Source of the DNA: Bacteriovoracales bacterium
GTDB taxonomy: Bacteria; Bdellovibrionota; Bacteriovoracia; Bacteriovoracales; Bacteriovoracaceae
Direction: 5' to 3'
Length of the DNA stretch: 12,134 nt
Assembly (NCBI GenBank): GCA_007117175.1
Contig: SKGZ01000125.1
Coordinates: 1 to 12,134, forward strand
This document shows, piece by piece, positions 1 to 7,021 of the stretch. The notes beneath the pieces are model-generated. The model was not told the DNA's origin. It ran no database searches and saw nothing but the letters and a program-made list of their open reading frames with translations. The position numbers and the translations under genes are program-made. Every line of letters begins with the position of its first letter. Within the stretch, counting starts at the first letter, position 1.

Positions 1-528
1 GGTGGAGCTATGGCCTATCCTTTTCTCAAGGCCAAAGGGATCAAAGTGGGCAAATCACTTTGCCAAGACGAAGATGTGGCGTTGGCCCAAAAACTTTTAA
101 AAGAAGACAGAGGAAATAAAATTGTTTTTCCGCTGGACCACATCTGTGCTGATAGTCCTCAAGCTAGCGCTCAAAAATGTTCACAGGACATTCCCGATTC
201 ACTGGCTGGTTTTGATATTGGTGAAAAGACCATTGCTCACTACAAAGAAATCTTACAAAAGGCAAAAACTGTTTTTTGGAACGGCCCCATGGGTTATTTT
301 GAATCAGAGCAATTTGCAACTGGTACTCATGCAATGGCAGCCATTTTAGCAGAACTTAAAAAGACCTTTACTGTGGTAGGGGGCGGCGACTCAGTTCGGG
401 CCGTTCATCAATCAGGCTTTTCTAGTCAAATCGATCATATCTCAACTGGAGGTGGAGCTAGCTTAAAATTTATTGAAAGCGGTGAACTGGTGGCTATTAA
501 CGCTCTTAAATTTGGAGTACAATTGTGA
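1..528 (+). CDS. pgk: Phosphoglycerate kinase, C-terminal part (5' end outside window)
   Basis: Glycolytic phosphoglycerate kinase (1,3-bisphosphoglycerate + ADP to 3-phosphoglycerate + ATP), cytoplasmic. The frame is open from base 1, and the codons before the first ATG at 10 (Gly-Gly-Ala) belong to the family's GGxMAYxFLKAKG stretch, so the gene starts upstream of the window; 175 codons are present of the roughly 390-400 usual for the family. Visible nucleotide-binding-domain motifs are WNGPMGYFE (codons around 277-303), the GGGDS phosphate loop (codons 379-393) and STGGGASLKF near the end. All are intact. The stop TGA at 526-528 overlaps the GTG start of tpiA, so the two are probably translationally coupled. 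Identification is firm; the N-terminal 3-phosphoglycerate-binding domain cannot be seen. Confidence 0.97.
   Translation, partial: GGAMAYPFLKAKGIKVGKSLCQDEDVALAQKLLKEDRGNKIVFPLDHICADSPQASAQKCSQDIPDSLAGFDIGEKTIAHYKEILQKAKTVFWNGPMGYFESEQFATGTHAMAAILAELKKTFTVVGGGDSVRAVHQSGFSSQIDHISTGGGASLKFIESGELVAINALKFGVQL
514..528 (+). promoter_or_regulatory. Ribosome binding site and stop/start overlap coupling pgk to tpiA
   Basis: GGAG at 514-517 lies within the last pgk codons, seven bases before the GTG of tpiA (525-527). The pgk stop TGA (526-528) shares bases with that start. This is a classic arrangement for termination-reinitiation, keeping the two glycolytic enzymes in step. Coupling is inferred from the layout. 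Confidence 0.7.
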
Positions 529-1241
529 AAACTCGCTATAGCTTGGGCAATTGGAAAATGAATCACTTCAAAAAAGATGTGCTTCACTTTATAGACAATT
601 TTAAACCGCAAAGTCACTGCCACGTGCAAATTGGCATTGCCCCTCAATTGCAGCACGCCCATTACTTTCAAAACAGAGAGATCTGGTTGGGAGCTCAAAA
701 TTGCTCACAGTATGACAGTGGAGCCTATACAGGAGAAGCCAGTGCCTGTTCCTTAGCCGCAGAAGGTTTTCATTTTTGTTTAATCGGCCACTCTGAGCGC
801 AGACAATACTTTCAAGAAACCAATGAAATATGCCTAGAAAAAATAAAGGCCACTCAAAGAGCCGGTCTTTACTCGGTGTACTGCATCGGTGAGAGCCTTG
901 AGCAATACCAAGCGGGGCAAACCCAAGAAATTCTCAAAGAACAAATAAAGTCAGGACTTGATGGTGAACTTGATTTTACCAAGCTACTGATTGCCTATGA
1001 ACCTATTTGGGCCATTGGGACAGGCAAAGTCCCAAGTCTTGAAACCATTGAACAAACTCTTAAATTTATTCAAAATTGCACAGAGCAAGATTTTCAACAA
1101 CAAGTTCCCACTCTCTACGGAGGAAGTGTTTCCAGTCAAAACATCCAGAGCTTGAGTGAAATCGCTTGTCTGAATGGGGTGTTAGTGGGGGGGGCTAGCT
1201 TGAAAGCGGAAGAGTTTAGCTCTATTTGCAGCGCATTATAA
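525..1241 (+). CDS. tpiA: Triosephosphate isomerase
   Basis: Interconverts dihydroxyacetone phosphate and glyceraldehyde 3-phosphate. The 238-residue protein has the full family length for a compact TIM barrel. Active-site residues are all present: Asn9 and Lys11 in GNWKMN, His89 in IGHSERR, Glu159 in AYEPIWAIGTGK (followed by flexible loop 6), and the phosphate-binding YGGSV (198-202) and VLVGGASL (219-226). LGAQN and GAYTGE at 55-71 are also typical. The start is GTG at 525, inside the last codons of pgk (GTGA overlap, 4 nt), with GGAG at 514-517 seven bases upstream. That overlap plus the good ribosome site decides the start. It is followed 72 nt later by secG in the same direction. Confidence 0.98.
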   Translation: MKTRYSLGNWKMNHFKKDVLHFIDNFKPQSHCHVQIGIAPQLQHAHYFQNREIWLGAQNCSQYDSGAYTGEASACSLAAEGFHFCLIGHSERRQYFQETNEICLEKIKATQRAGLYSVYCIGESLEQYQAGQTQEILKEQIKSGLDGELDFTKLLIAYEPIWAIGTGKVPSLETIEQTLKFIQNCTEQDFQQQVPTLYGGSVSSQNIQSLSEIACLNGVLVGGASLKAEEFSSICSAL

Positions 1242-1313
1242 ACCATCGATAATTTCATATGGTCGGTTGCGTATTTTTTTGCTAAGTTGATTACCAAAAA
1301 AGGATAGAAGGAT

Positions 1314-1655
1314 ATGTTTACTACACTCTTAACCATTCACATTATTGTTTGTGTTCTTTTAACCATCGTTGTGCTTTTACAATTTGGCAAGGGAGCTGAA
1401 GCAGGATCAATGCTGGGAACAGCTGGTTCTTCCCAAAATATTTTCACTAGTTCCGCTAAGGGAAATATCTTAACCAAGTTCACCACCGTCTTGGCCTTAA
1501 CCTTTTTTGCCACCTCAATTTCTCTCACCATTATTAAATCTAATGAGTATGATGCTTCTGTTTTTGATGATGAAGTGGCACCCGTTAGCCTAGAAGATGA
1601 TGTGATTCCCCCTCTGGAAGAAGATGCTGCTGAAGAAGTAGAAGGCCAAGAGTAG
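1314..1655 (+). CDS. secG: SecG, preprotein translocase subunit, with long acidic C-terminal tail
   Basis: Small inner-membrane subunit of the SecYEG channel that assists SecA-driven export. The 113-residue protein shows the family pattern: a first membrane helix (about residues 3-23), the conserved VLLQFGKGAEAGSMLG and GSSQNIF region, then NILTKFT leading into a second helix (about 55-75). After that comes a tail of about 38 residues with some fifteen Asp/Glu and no Lys or Arg. ATG at 1314 is preceded by AGGA at 1301-1304. It sits downstream of tpiA, a location known for secG in many bacteria, and the following aminotransferase begins only 7 nt after its stop. Family assignment is secure; the role of the acidic tail is unknown. 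Confidence 0.95.
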   Translation: MFTTLLTIHIIVCVLLTIVVLLQFGKGAEAGSMLGTAGSSQNIFTSSAKGNILTKFTTVLALTFFATSISLTIIKSNEYDASVFDDEVAPVSLEDDVIPPLEEDAAEEVEGQE

Positions 1656-1662
1656 GGAATGC

Positions 1663-2787
1663 TTGCCGGTGAACTTTTCTGAAATCATCAGCACAGAGTT
1701 TTCCGCACTAAGCTCTCTTTATTTTAACAGTGCTTACTTTGGTCCTTCTCCCCAAAGAAGTCGAAAAAAATTAGACCTAGTTCTCAAAAAAGAGTTTGAT
1801 CCCAGTTTTTATCCCTATGAGAACTGGATTCACAAAGCAGAAGAATTAAGAGGTCTATTAGCCCAATTACTCGATTGCTCCGCTGACTGCATTGCACACG
1901 GCAGCTCCTCTAGTGATAATATTTCATTACTCAGTCACTTTCTTCCTCTTAATGCTGATGATGAAGTTATCATTTTTGAAGGAGAGTACCCCAGCAACGT
2001 GCTGCCTTGGTTGGTGGCTGCTGAAAATAGAAAAATTAAGGTGACTCAACTTCCCCCCGCTCAATCCGACCTGCAATGGTTTAAAGACCACTTACCTAGC
2101 AAAGCAAAAGTGGTGAATCTTTCTCACATTGCCTTTGACTCTGGTCGAAAAATGAATCTCAAAGAAATTGGTTCCTACCTCAAACAACGTGGCATCTACT
2201 TCGTGGTCGACTGTACTCAATCACTAGGGGCCATGCCTATTCAGAAGGATGAATTAGAATTCATAGATTTTCTGACCTGCTCAACCTATAAATGGTTACT
2301 TGGGCCTTACGGACATAGCTTCTTTTATATCACTGAAGAATTACAAAAAATGATTCCTCGCATGAGTGGCAATTGGATTGTGAGCAAGGGTGTGGAAAAC
2401 GTTAATGAACTGACCCATTACCATCTGGAGACACTTCCTGGTGCTCGCAAGTACGATCGTGGTCAGGGTCCTAATATGGTGAACCTCTCTATGCTGGCCG
2501 GATCACTTGAGTTACTTTTAGAGCTGGGTTTAGAGAAAATATGGCAACACAATCAAAAATTAACTGAATTTTTTAAGGAAAATTACAATAGCAATCAATA
2601 TGAATTGCTCACTCCAGTGGATAATCACGGATCAATCCTCTCATTAAAAACAGAAAATCCTTTTGAACTGAGCGAAAAGCTTAAAAATCACAATATAGAC
2701 GTGAGCATTCGCGAGAGTAAAATTCGCCTCTCCTTTCACCTCTTTAATAATCTTTCCCAAGTGGAAAAACTACTTAGCGTCCTTTAA
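1663..2787 (+). CDS. Class V aminotransferase (cysteine desulfurase-like PLP enzyme)
   Basis: Fold-type I PLP enzyme of the class V aminotransferase group, which includes cysteine desulfurases, kynureninase-like enzymes and selenocysteine lyases. In the 374-residue protein, Asp183 (VVDCTQSLGA) should contact the pyridine nitrogen and Lys210 (STYKWLLGPYG) should form the Schiff base. HGSSSSDNISLL (79-90) resembles the cofactor phosphate-binding segment, and VNLSHIAFDSGRKMNL (151-166) is the usual strand and loop before it. I see no SufS/IscS catalytic Cys loop, so cysteine desulfurase activity is not claimed and the substrate is unknown. Start is uncertain: TTG at 1663 or GTG at 1669, both served by AGGGA at 1654-1658. 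It is 7 nt behind secG, probably cotranscribed, and its last 18 nt overlap the end of the opposite-strand oxygenase. Confidence 0.88.
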   Translation: MPVNFSEIISTEFSALSSLYFNSAYFGPSPQRSRKKLDLVLKKEFDPSFYPYENWIHKAEELRGLLAQLLDCSADCIAHGSSSSDNISLLSHFLPLNADDEVIIFEGEYPSNVLPWLVAAENRKIKVTQLPPAQSDLQWFKDHLPSKAKVVNLSHIAFDSGRKMNLKEIGSYLKQRGIYFVVDCTQSLGAMPIQKDELEFIDFLTCSTYKWLLGPYGHSFFYITEELQKMIPRMSGNWIVSKGVENVNELTHYHLETLPGARKYDRGQGPNMVNLSMLAGSLELLLELGLEKIWQHNQKLTEFFKENYNSNQYELLTPVDNHGSILSLKTENPFELSEKLKNHNIDVSIRESKIRLSFHLFNNLSQVEKLLSVL

Positions 2788-3714
2788 CCCTATTTCATTT
2801 AAACGCTGTAAAAGAAACTGGTGAGAATTAATTGGCGGATACTTTTCACCTTCCCCGCGACAAGAGGGAATACACTCTAAAGTCACATCTGGATTAGGGT
2901 GCACAAAGAACGGCATAGAAAAACGAGCAGAACCAGCATCTTCAGGGTTCACCACACGATGAGTGGTTGCCGGAATCACCCCATTGGTGATTCTTTGCAA
3001 CATATCCCCAGAATCAACGACCAATTGCCCTTCCTTAGTCTCCACTGGCAACCATTTGCCATCGCGATCTAACAGCTCTAGGCCAGAAGAGGTGGCACCC
3101 ATCAAAATTGTGATTAAATTAATATCCTCATGGGCCGCAGAACGGACCGCACCGGGAATAGCCACTTTGCCTAAAGGGGGATAATAAATTGGCCTTAAAA
3201 TAGAGTTTCCTTCATCAATTCTCTTGGCAAAGTAATCTTGCGGTAAATCCAAACCAAGGCCAATTGCCTCTAATAAATATAAACTGGTTTGATGAAGATT
3301 TTCAAAAAGTAAGCTTAAAGTTTTCTCAAAGCCTTCAACTTCTTCAGGCCAAATATTATTAGGATAAAAATCAGCAAAGCGATGACCTGCTGGCACCTCT
3401 CGCCCTACGTGCCAAAATTCCTTTAAGTCCGGAGTTTCAGTGTACTTAGCATGCTCCACGCCAAAAGCAGTGTAGCCTCGCTGACCGCCCCCCTTAGGAC
3501 AGACATACTTCATTTTGGTTTCAGTCGGCAGGTGAAAAAATTTCTCAACCAGCTGATAAGACTTCTTAATCAACTCATCGGTAATGGTATGATCCACCAG
3601 AATAATAAATCCGTAGTCTTTAAGGCCGAGCATCAGCTGATCGACAAATTGCTTTTTCTCTTGCTGATTGCCATTAACATAACTGAGCAAACTAAGTTCT
3701 GGGACTTGACGCAT
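2770..3714 (-). CDS. 2-oxoglutarate/Fe(II)-dependent oxygenase, isopenicillin N synthase-like
   Basis: A 314-residue non-haem iron oxygenase with the plant/fungal/bacterial isopenicillin-N-synthase fold. The N-terminal DIOX_N-type part includes LKDYGFIILVDH (31-42). The C-terminal catalytic part has the facial triad His195-x-Asp197 (AAHEDINLITIL) and His252 (TTHRVVNP), and the RxS motif Arg264-Phe-Ser266 that normally binds the 2-oxoglutarate carboxylate. GDMLQRITNG (236-245) is also typical of the family. The RxS motif is shared by many members, so co-substrate use is likely but not proven, and I see no basis for claiming antibiotic synthesis; the true substrate is unknown. ATG at 3712-3714 has AGGAG (minus strand, 3723-3727) eight bases upstream. 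The lipoprotein gene lies 61 nt upstream on the same strand. The 3' end overlaps the aminotransferase by 18 nt. Confidence 0.9.
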   Translation of the reverse strand: MRQVPELSLLSYVNGNQQEKKQFVDQLMLGLKDYGFIILVDHTITDELIKKSYQLVEKFFHLPTETKMKYVCPKGGGQRGYTAFGVEHAKYTETPDLKEFWHVGREVPAGHRFADFYPNNIWPEEVEGFEKTLSLLFENLHQTSLYLLEAIGLGLDLPQDYFAKRIDEGNSILRPIYYPPLGKVAIPGAVRSAAHEDINLITILMGATSSGLELLDRDGKWLPVETKEGQLVVDSGDMLQRITNGVIPATTHRVVNPEDAGSARFSMPFFVHPNPDVTLECIPSCRGEGEKYPPINSHQFLLQRLNEIGLKDAK

Positions 3715-3775
3715 AGTGAATTCTCCTGAAAAAATCCACTTCCACTATACCCCTTTCGCCGCCAAAAAGAAAGGG

Positions 3776-4453
3776 CTAGCGACAGTCTCGATAACGCTTA
3801 ATAGCCACATTAGGGCTTCTGCGCACCTGAGGACCTAAAATTTGCGCTGCAGTGATCAGGTTTTGCGCAATCACTTCAATCATGCAATCAAATTCTCTAC
3901 TACCACACTGAACAGCAAGGTAAATATTGTCCTCTGAAGAGGAAGCAAATTGCACAAGGTTTTGCGCCAAGTACTCACTAGCCTGGGTGATCACCTGCAA
4001 TTGGGAGACACTTTTACCTTTTTCCGGATACTCTAATTTCTCTAGAGATTGCCTACCATCAACAGTTGCCGACAGAGCTCTGCCAGACAAATCACTGATG
4101 GCATTGATCATCACAGGCAAGCTTGCCTCTTTCTTGGCCTTGTCATAGGCCTTCACCTCAGTTTCCTTATGCCCAGCGGCCCAGCGAACTATGGTTTGAT
4201 ATAGATTTCCCACCTCTTTTAAACGACAGTGATGAATGGCCAATAAATCAATCAACTCTTCCTCAACTCTACTATCATCGCCAGGTGTGTTTTGATCTTC
4301 ATTCTCATTTTGCTGCTGTCCAGATTGACTATTGCCAGCTCGATTTTGTGCTTCTTGCTCCATCACATTTGCTGGAATTTCATGAATGCGAGAACTACTG
4401 CCTCCACAAGCTGATAAAACTAAAAGTGTAACCAATGCGATATAAGCCTTCAT
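3776..4453 (-). CDS. Putative lipoprotein of unknown function
   Basis: A 225-residue protein starting at ATG 4451-4453, chosen over GTG three bases earlier because AGGAG (minus strand, 4459-4463) is then five bases away instead of two. The N-terminus has a short basic-hydrophobic signal and a lipobox LSAC with Cys16 as the lipidated residue, followed by Gly-Gly-Ser-Ser-Ser. No Asp sits at +2, so outer-membrane sorting is plausible. A Gln/Asn/Glu-rich linker (about 30-65) leads to a mainly alpha-helical, charged domain with four further Cys, including CGSREFDC and the C-terminal RDCR, which could form two disulfides. I do not recognise the domain. It is divergent from the CLC gene and 61 nt upstream of the oxygenase on the same strand. 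Confidence 0.8.
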   Translation of the reverse strand: MKAYIALVTLLVLSACGGSSSRIHEIPANVMEQEAQNRAGNSQSGQQQNENEDQNTPGDDSRVEEELIDLLAIHHCRLKEVGNLYQTIVRWAAGHKETEVKAYDKAKKEASLPVMINAISDLSGRALSATVDGRQSLEKLEYPEKGKSVSQLQVITQASEYLAQNLVQFASSSEDNIYLAVQCGSREFDCMIEVIAQNLITAAQILGPQVRRSPNVAIKRYRDCR

Positions 4454-4473
4454 CACTTCTCCTTTTTTTTTGC

Positions 4474-4500
4474 ATTCTAACCGATTTCAGCCTTTGGCAA
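4474..4500 (-). promoter_or_regulatory. Candidate promoter for the lipoprotein gene
   Basis: On the minus strand TTGCCA (4495-4500) and TAGAAT (4474-4479) each match the sigma70 consensus at 5 of 6 positions, but the spacer is 15 nt, shorter than ideal. The -10 lies about 20 nt before the start codon. The boxes are seen; activity is inferred. Confidence 0.4.
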
Positions 4501-4508
4501 CAGCAGCC

Positions 4509-4537
4509 TTGAACAAATTACAAACACTCACTAGATT
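4509..4537 (+). promoter_or_regulatory. Candidate promoter for the CLC transporter gene
   Basis: TTGAAC (4509-4514), a 17-nt spacer and TAGATT (4532-4537) give a modest sigma70-like promoter (4 of 6 matches in each box). It would place transcription start near 4544, about 18 nt before ATG 4562. No fluoride (crcB-type) riboswitch fold or conserved bases were seen in this 84-nt gap, and none would fit in so short a leader. Confidence 0.35.
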
Positions 4538-4561
4538 TTGACCATCAGACGCGTTAAATTA

Positions 4562-5728
4562 ATGAAAATGAAGAAAATCCTACAAATGATTGCACTCAGC
4601 CTCACCATCGGAGCTCTCTCAGCTTTAAGCTCAGCAGTCTTTCTCACTTCCCTTAATTGGGTTCGCTCCTTACAGACCCTCAACCAATGGAGCTATTTTT
4701 TTCTTCCATTAGGAGGTGTGCTGACTCTGGCCCTCTATCAAATGAGCAATGAATCTGCCAGAGGTAATAATCTTATTCTCGATCGCATTTATCACAAAGG
4801 AGCGATCCTACCCTGGTTGATGGCACCGCTGGTTTTCCTAGGCACTCTGATCACTCACCTGCTAGGTGGTTCTGCCGGCCGAGAGAGCACTGCGGTACAA
4901 ATGAGTGCCGGGCTAACAGATCAATTGCAACGTTGGATAAAACTAGATGCCGGACAAAGACAATCGCTACTCACTGCAGGCATCGGAGCTGGATTTGCCA
5001 CCGCTATTGGCACACCGCTAGCTGGAGTGATTTTTTCAGTGGAAGTTCTGAGAGCCAAAGGGTTTCAATTTATTGGCTTTCCCCAGTCTGTCATTGCCTG
5101 TTTTAGCGGCTACTACATTTTAGACTTTTTAAATTTTGAGCACTACCACTACCCAAGTTTTGAGCTAGATCATCAGCTTTTCTGGTTTTTGCCCTTAATC
5201 ATTGCCGCTTTTTGCTTTGGTTTATTGGCACTGCTTTTTTGCACTCTCACTCAAAAAATAAAAAAACTACTCGATACTCATTTTTCTATTTATTGGCACC
5301 CCATCATTGCCGGTGTCATTCTCATACTCATCTACAGTCTCATCCCCAGCTCCCAACAAGCACAGGGACTAGGACTCAGTACCATCAAGGCCTCTTTTTC
5401 ATCTGACATGCCATGGTGGCAATCAGTAGAAAAACTATTGCTCACATCTATCACTATTGCTGGAGGTTTTAAAGGAGGAGAATTCACCCCCTTGGTCTAT
5501 ATTGGTAGCACTGCTGGCAGTTTTCTAAGCACACTTCTACCACTGCCTAAGGCTCTTTTATGTTCAGCGGGCTTTGCCGCAGTCTTTGCAGCCGCCTCTC
5601 GCACCCCGCTGGCCTGCGCTATTATGTGTGCGGAGATCTTTGGCGCAGAGCTCTTCCCCTACGCTCTATTCACCTGCTTTCTCAGCTACCTCTTTTGCCT
5701 AAAGCACGGACTCTACCAGCAACGTTAA
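4562..5728 (+). CDS. CLC-family anion transporter, resembling fluoride-exporting CLC-F (EriC-F) antiporters
   Basis: A 388-residue polytopic inner-membrane protein with about ten or more hydrophobic helices. The CLC fold is shown by GSAGRESTAVQMSAG (104-118), where Glu108 matches the gating/proton glutamate of GREGP, by GTPLAGVIFSVE (150-161), and by GGFKGGEFTPLVYIG (301-315), the third pore motif. The first pore motif reads GNNLI (68-72) instead of the Ser-containing GSGIP of chloride transporters. From memory of the family, the short length, a non-Pro residue after GRE-G/S, GNN-hydrophobic-I and GGE-x-TP are characteristic of riboswitch-associated CLC-F fluoride/proton antiporters, so fluoride export is the favoured inference. 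No good ribosome site precedes any start: TTG 4538 would add 8 residues and ATG 4568 remove 2. It is divergent from the lipoprotein gene. Confidence 0.85.
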   Translation: MKMKKILQMIALSLTIGALSALSSAVFLTSLNWVRSLQTLNQWSYFFLPLGGVLTLALYQMSNESARGNNLILDRIYHKGAILPWLMAPLVFLGTLITHLLGGSAGRESTAVQMSAGLTDQLQRWIKLDAGQRQSLLTAGIGAGFATAIGTPLAGVIFSVEVLRAKGFQFIGFPQSVIACFSGYYILDFLNFEHYHYPSFELDHQLFWFLPLIIAAFCFGLLALLFCTLTQKIKKLLDTHFSIYWHPIIAGVILILIYSLIPSSQQAQGLGLSTIKASFSSDMPWWQSVEKLLLTSITIAGGFKGGEFTPLVYIGSTAGSFLSTLLPLPKALLCSAGFAAVFAAASRTPLACAIMCAEIFGAELFPYALFTCFLSYLFCLKHGLYQQR

Positions 5729-5849
5729 GAATGTTGATCAATTTATCAAAGACGATATTCAAACATGGCGGAATCTTAGCTCTCGCGCCACTGCCATGGA
5801 GCGCTATCGCAGAGAAATGATTGCCAAGCTAGAAAAGTGTGTAGATTAA
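5703..5849 (+). pseudogene. Possible gene remnant or tiny ORF downstream of the CLC gene
   Basis: After a TAA at 5700-5702, this frame stays open for 48 codons to TAA at 5847-5849, overlapping the last codons of the CLC gene. The encoded stretch looks protein-like, hydrophilic and helical, e.g. DDIQTWRNLSSRATAMERYR, and ends in KLEKCVD. No ATG, GTG or TTG occurs before an internal ATG at 5796 (which would leave 17 codons), and no clear ribosome site is present. It could be the tail of a gene whose front was lost, or chance coding-like sequence. I do not recognise the family. The rest of the 149-nt gap up to 5877 holds nothing else that I can support. Confidence 0.3.
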
Positions 5850-5877
5850 CTCACCTGTAGCTTTACGCTTTTTAATT

Positions 5878-7014
5878 TTAAATCATTTGAGTTCTTCTAC
5901 AAAAATCAGCAAAGCCAATCATGGTAATTTGATCACTGATTTGCTTTTCAGGGCCATTAAAGTCAACTTGAAAAAAATATGGAATATTCGTACGCTTTGC
6001 AAAGTAAGCAATATGAGGTGAAATAGTTTTATTTTTAAACTTTGATTCGACAGCAAATAGTGGCTTTTTATTTTTTATCACAACAAAATCTACCTCTCTT
6101 TTATCTGTGTCTCTGATATAGCGTAATTCCATTTTCTCACCATTATAATCTTGATGGTAATGGCAATATTTTAAAAGTTGACTGGCAATCATATTTTCAA
6201 AACGAATTGATTGATCCTCAATTTGACTCCAGTCCCATAAGTAAAGTTTTTGCTCTTTCTTGACTGCTCTGATCCGAGCAGCCCCGAAGGGTGCAATTTG
6301 AAAGCTGTAATAAAGGGAATCAAGAGCGGCTACCCATTTTTGAGCGGTTTTAGGATCTATATTTAAATCCTCTGCTAGTGATCGATAGGACAAGGGAGAG
6401 CCAACTCTATTAGGTAGTTCTTCCGCTAAGAGTTCCATTTTATCCAAATCCTTAATATTTTCTAAATCTCTAATATCTGAGTGAACTAACTTACTCACTC
6501 TTGAAATATGCCATCGCTTTAACTCTCTCAAATTTCGTGTTAGCAATGGTTCAGGAAAACCACCGAATCGAAAAAGATCATTTAACTTTTTTTGTCCATA
6601 ACCATACTCCGGCAGTGAGAATGGATGCAAGCGATAGTAGTAATAACGTCCAAGCAAGGAATCTCCCGCTTTTCTTAAGTGATTTAGTCTTGCTGAGCCA
6701 GTGATTAAAAATTGATGCGTCTGCTTCAATGTATCATATAATCCCTTAACGAAGTTTCTCCACATTTTAAATTTATGAATCTCATCTAGGACTATTAATT
6801 TTTGATTTTTCGGCCATTGTCTAGCTCTTATCTTTCTGCGATCAATATCAGAATCCCAATTCAAATAACCTGGATGATTATCTTTGTAATTTTTGAGTAA
6901 TGATTGAGCTAAAGTTGTCTTACCAACCTGCCTAGGCCCTCCCAGAAATACCATTTTTTTCTGCAGGTCCTGCAAAATTAATGATCTTAATGATCTTATT
7001 GGTAATTTGGACAT
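5878..7014 (-). CDS. AAA_14-type ATPase with DUF4143 and nuclease-like C-terminus
   Basis: A 378-residue P-loop ATPase of the widespread AAA_14 + DUF4143 type, whose cellular role is largely unknown. Visible parts, in order: Walker A GGPRQVGKTT (25-34), Walker B LIVLDEIHK (73-81) with Asp77-Glu78, sensor-like ITGSARL (104-110), the family signature GGFPEP (151-156), a winged-helix-like segment LSYRSLAEDLNIDPKTAQKW (208-227), and a C-terminal domain with REVDFVV (Asp309) and ESK (Glu323-x-Lys325), resembling a PD-(D/E)xK nuclease core. All motifs look intact and the length is normal. The gene is visibly AT-richer than its neighbours and has its own promoter, which with its patchy family distribution suggests acquisition by transfer. 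ATG at 7012-7014 has no real ribosome site; see the promoter entry for a leaderless model. Confidence 0.9.
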   Translation of the reverse strand: MSKLPIRSLRSLILQDLQKKMVFLGGPRQVGKTTLAQSLLKNYKDNHPGYLNWDSDIDRRKIRARQWPKNQKLIVLDEIHKFKMWRNFVKGLYDTLKQTHQFLITGSARLNHLRKAGDSLLGRYYYYRLHPFSLPEYGYGQKKLNDLFRFGGFPEPLLTRNLRELKRWHISRVSKLVHSDIRDLENIKDLDKMELLAEELPNRVGSPLSYRSLAEDLNIDPKTAQKWVAALDSLYYSFQIAPFGAARIRAVKKEQKLYLWDWSQIEDQSIRFENMIASQLLKYCHYHQDYNGEKMELRYIRDTDKREVDFVVIKNKKPLFAVESKFKNKTISPHIAYFAKRTNIPYFFQVDFNGPEKQISDQITMIGFADFCRRTQMI

Positions 7015-7021
7015 TAATCCA
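7002..7021. repeat. 20-nt imperfect direct repeat, copy 1 (spans the ATPase start codon)
   Basis: GTAATTTGGACATTAATCCA matches copy 2 at 7063-7082 at 17 of 20 positions, 61 nt apart. This copy holds the ATPase start codon (minus strand) and the end of its -10 box. Confidence 0.6.

Noticed and set aside
3451..3729. Open frame opposite the oxygenase gene
   Set aside because: It is antisense to a gene with complete catalytic motifs and has no family motif or good ribosome site; the same holds for the other open frames lying inside recognised genes.
3751..3775. Hairpin CCCTTTC/GAAAGGG just after the lipoprotein stop, as a terminator
   Set aside because: Seven-base stem with an 11-nt loop, but no T tract follows on either strand, so it is not an intrinsic terminator. 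A TATAGT -10-like match next to it (3744-3749, minus) lacks a -35.
4457..4560. Fluoride riboswitch upstream of the CLC gene
   Set aside because: None of the conserved GC-rich pseudoknot bases I would expect are present, and the gap is too short for the aptamer plus an expression platform.
5560..5820. 86-codon open frame overlapping the CLC 3' end
   Set aside because: Most of it is out of frame inside the CLC gene; the composition is Leu/Ser/Arg-rich shadow sequence without a ribosome site.
5845..5880. T-rich stretch after AGC-TTTAC-GCT as a CLC terminator
   Set aside because: The stem is only three base pairs, too weak to support a terminator call.
6977..7000. Tandem ATGATCTTA-like repeat near the ATPase start
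   Set aside because: It is two short copies within coding sequence (Ser-Leu-Arg-Ser-Leu), readily explained by the protein sequence.
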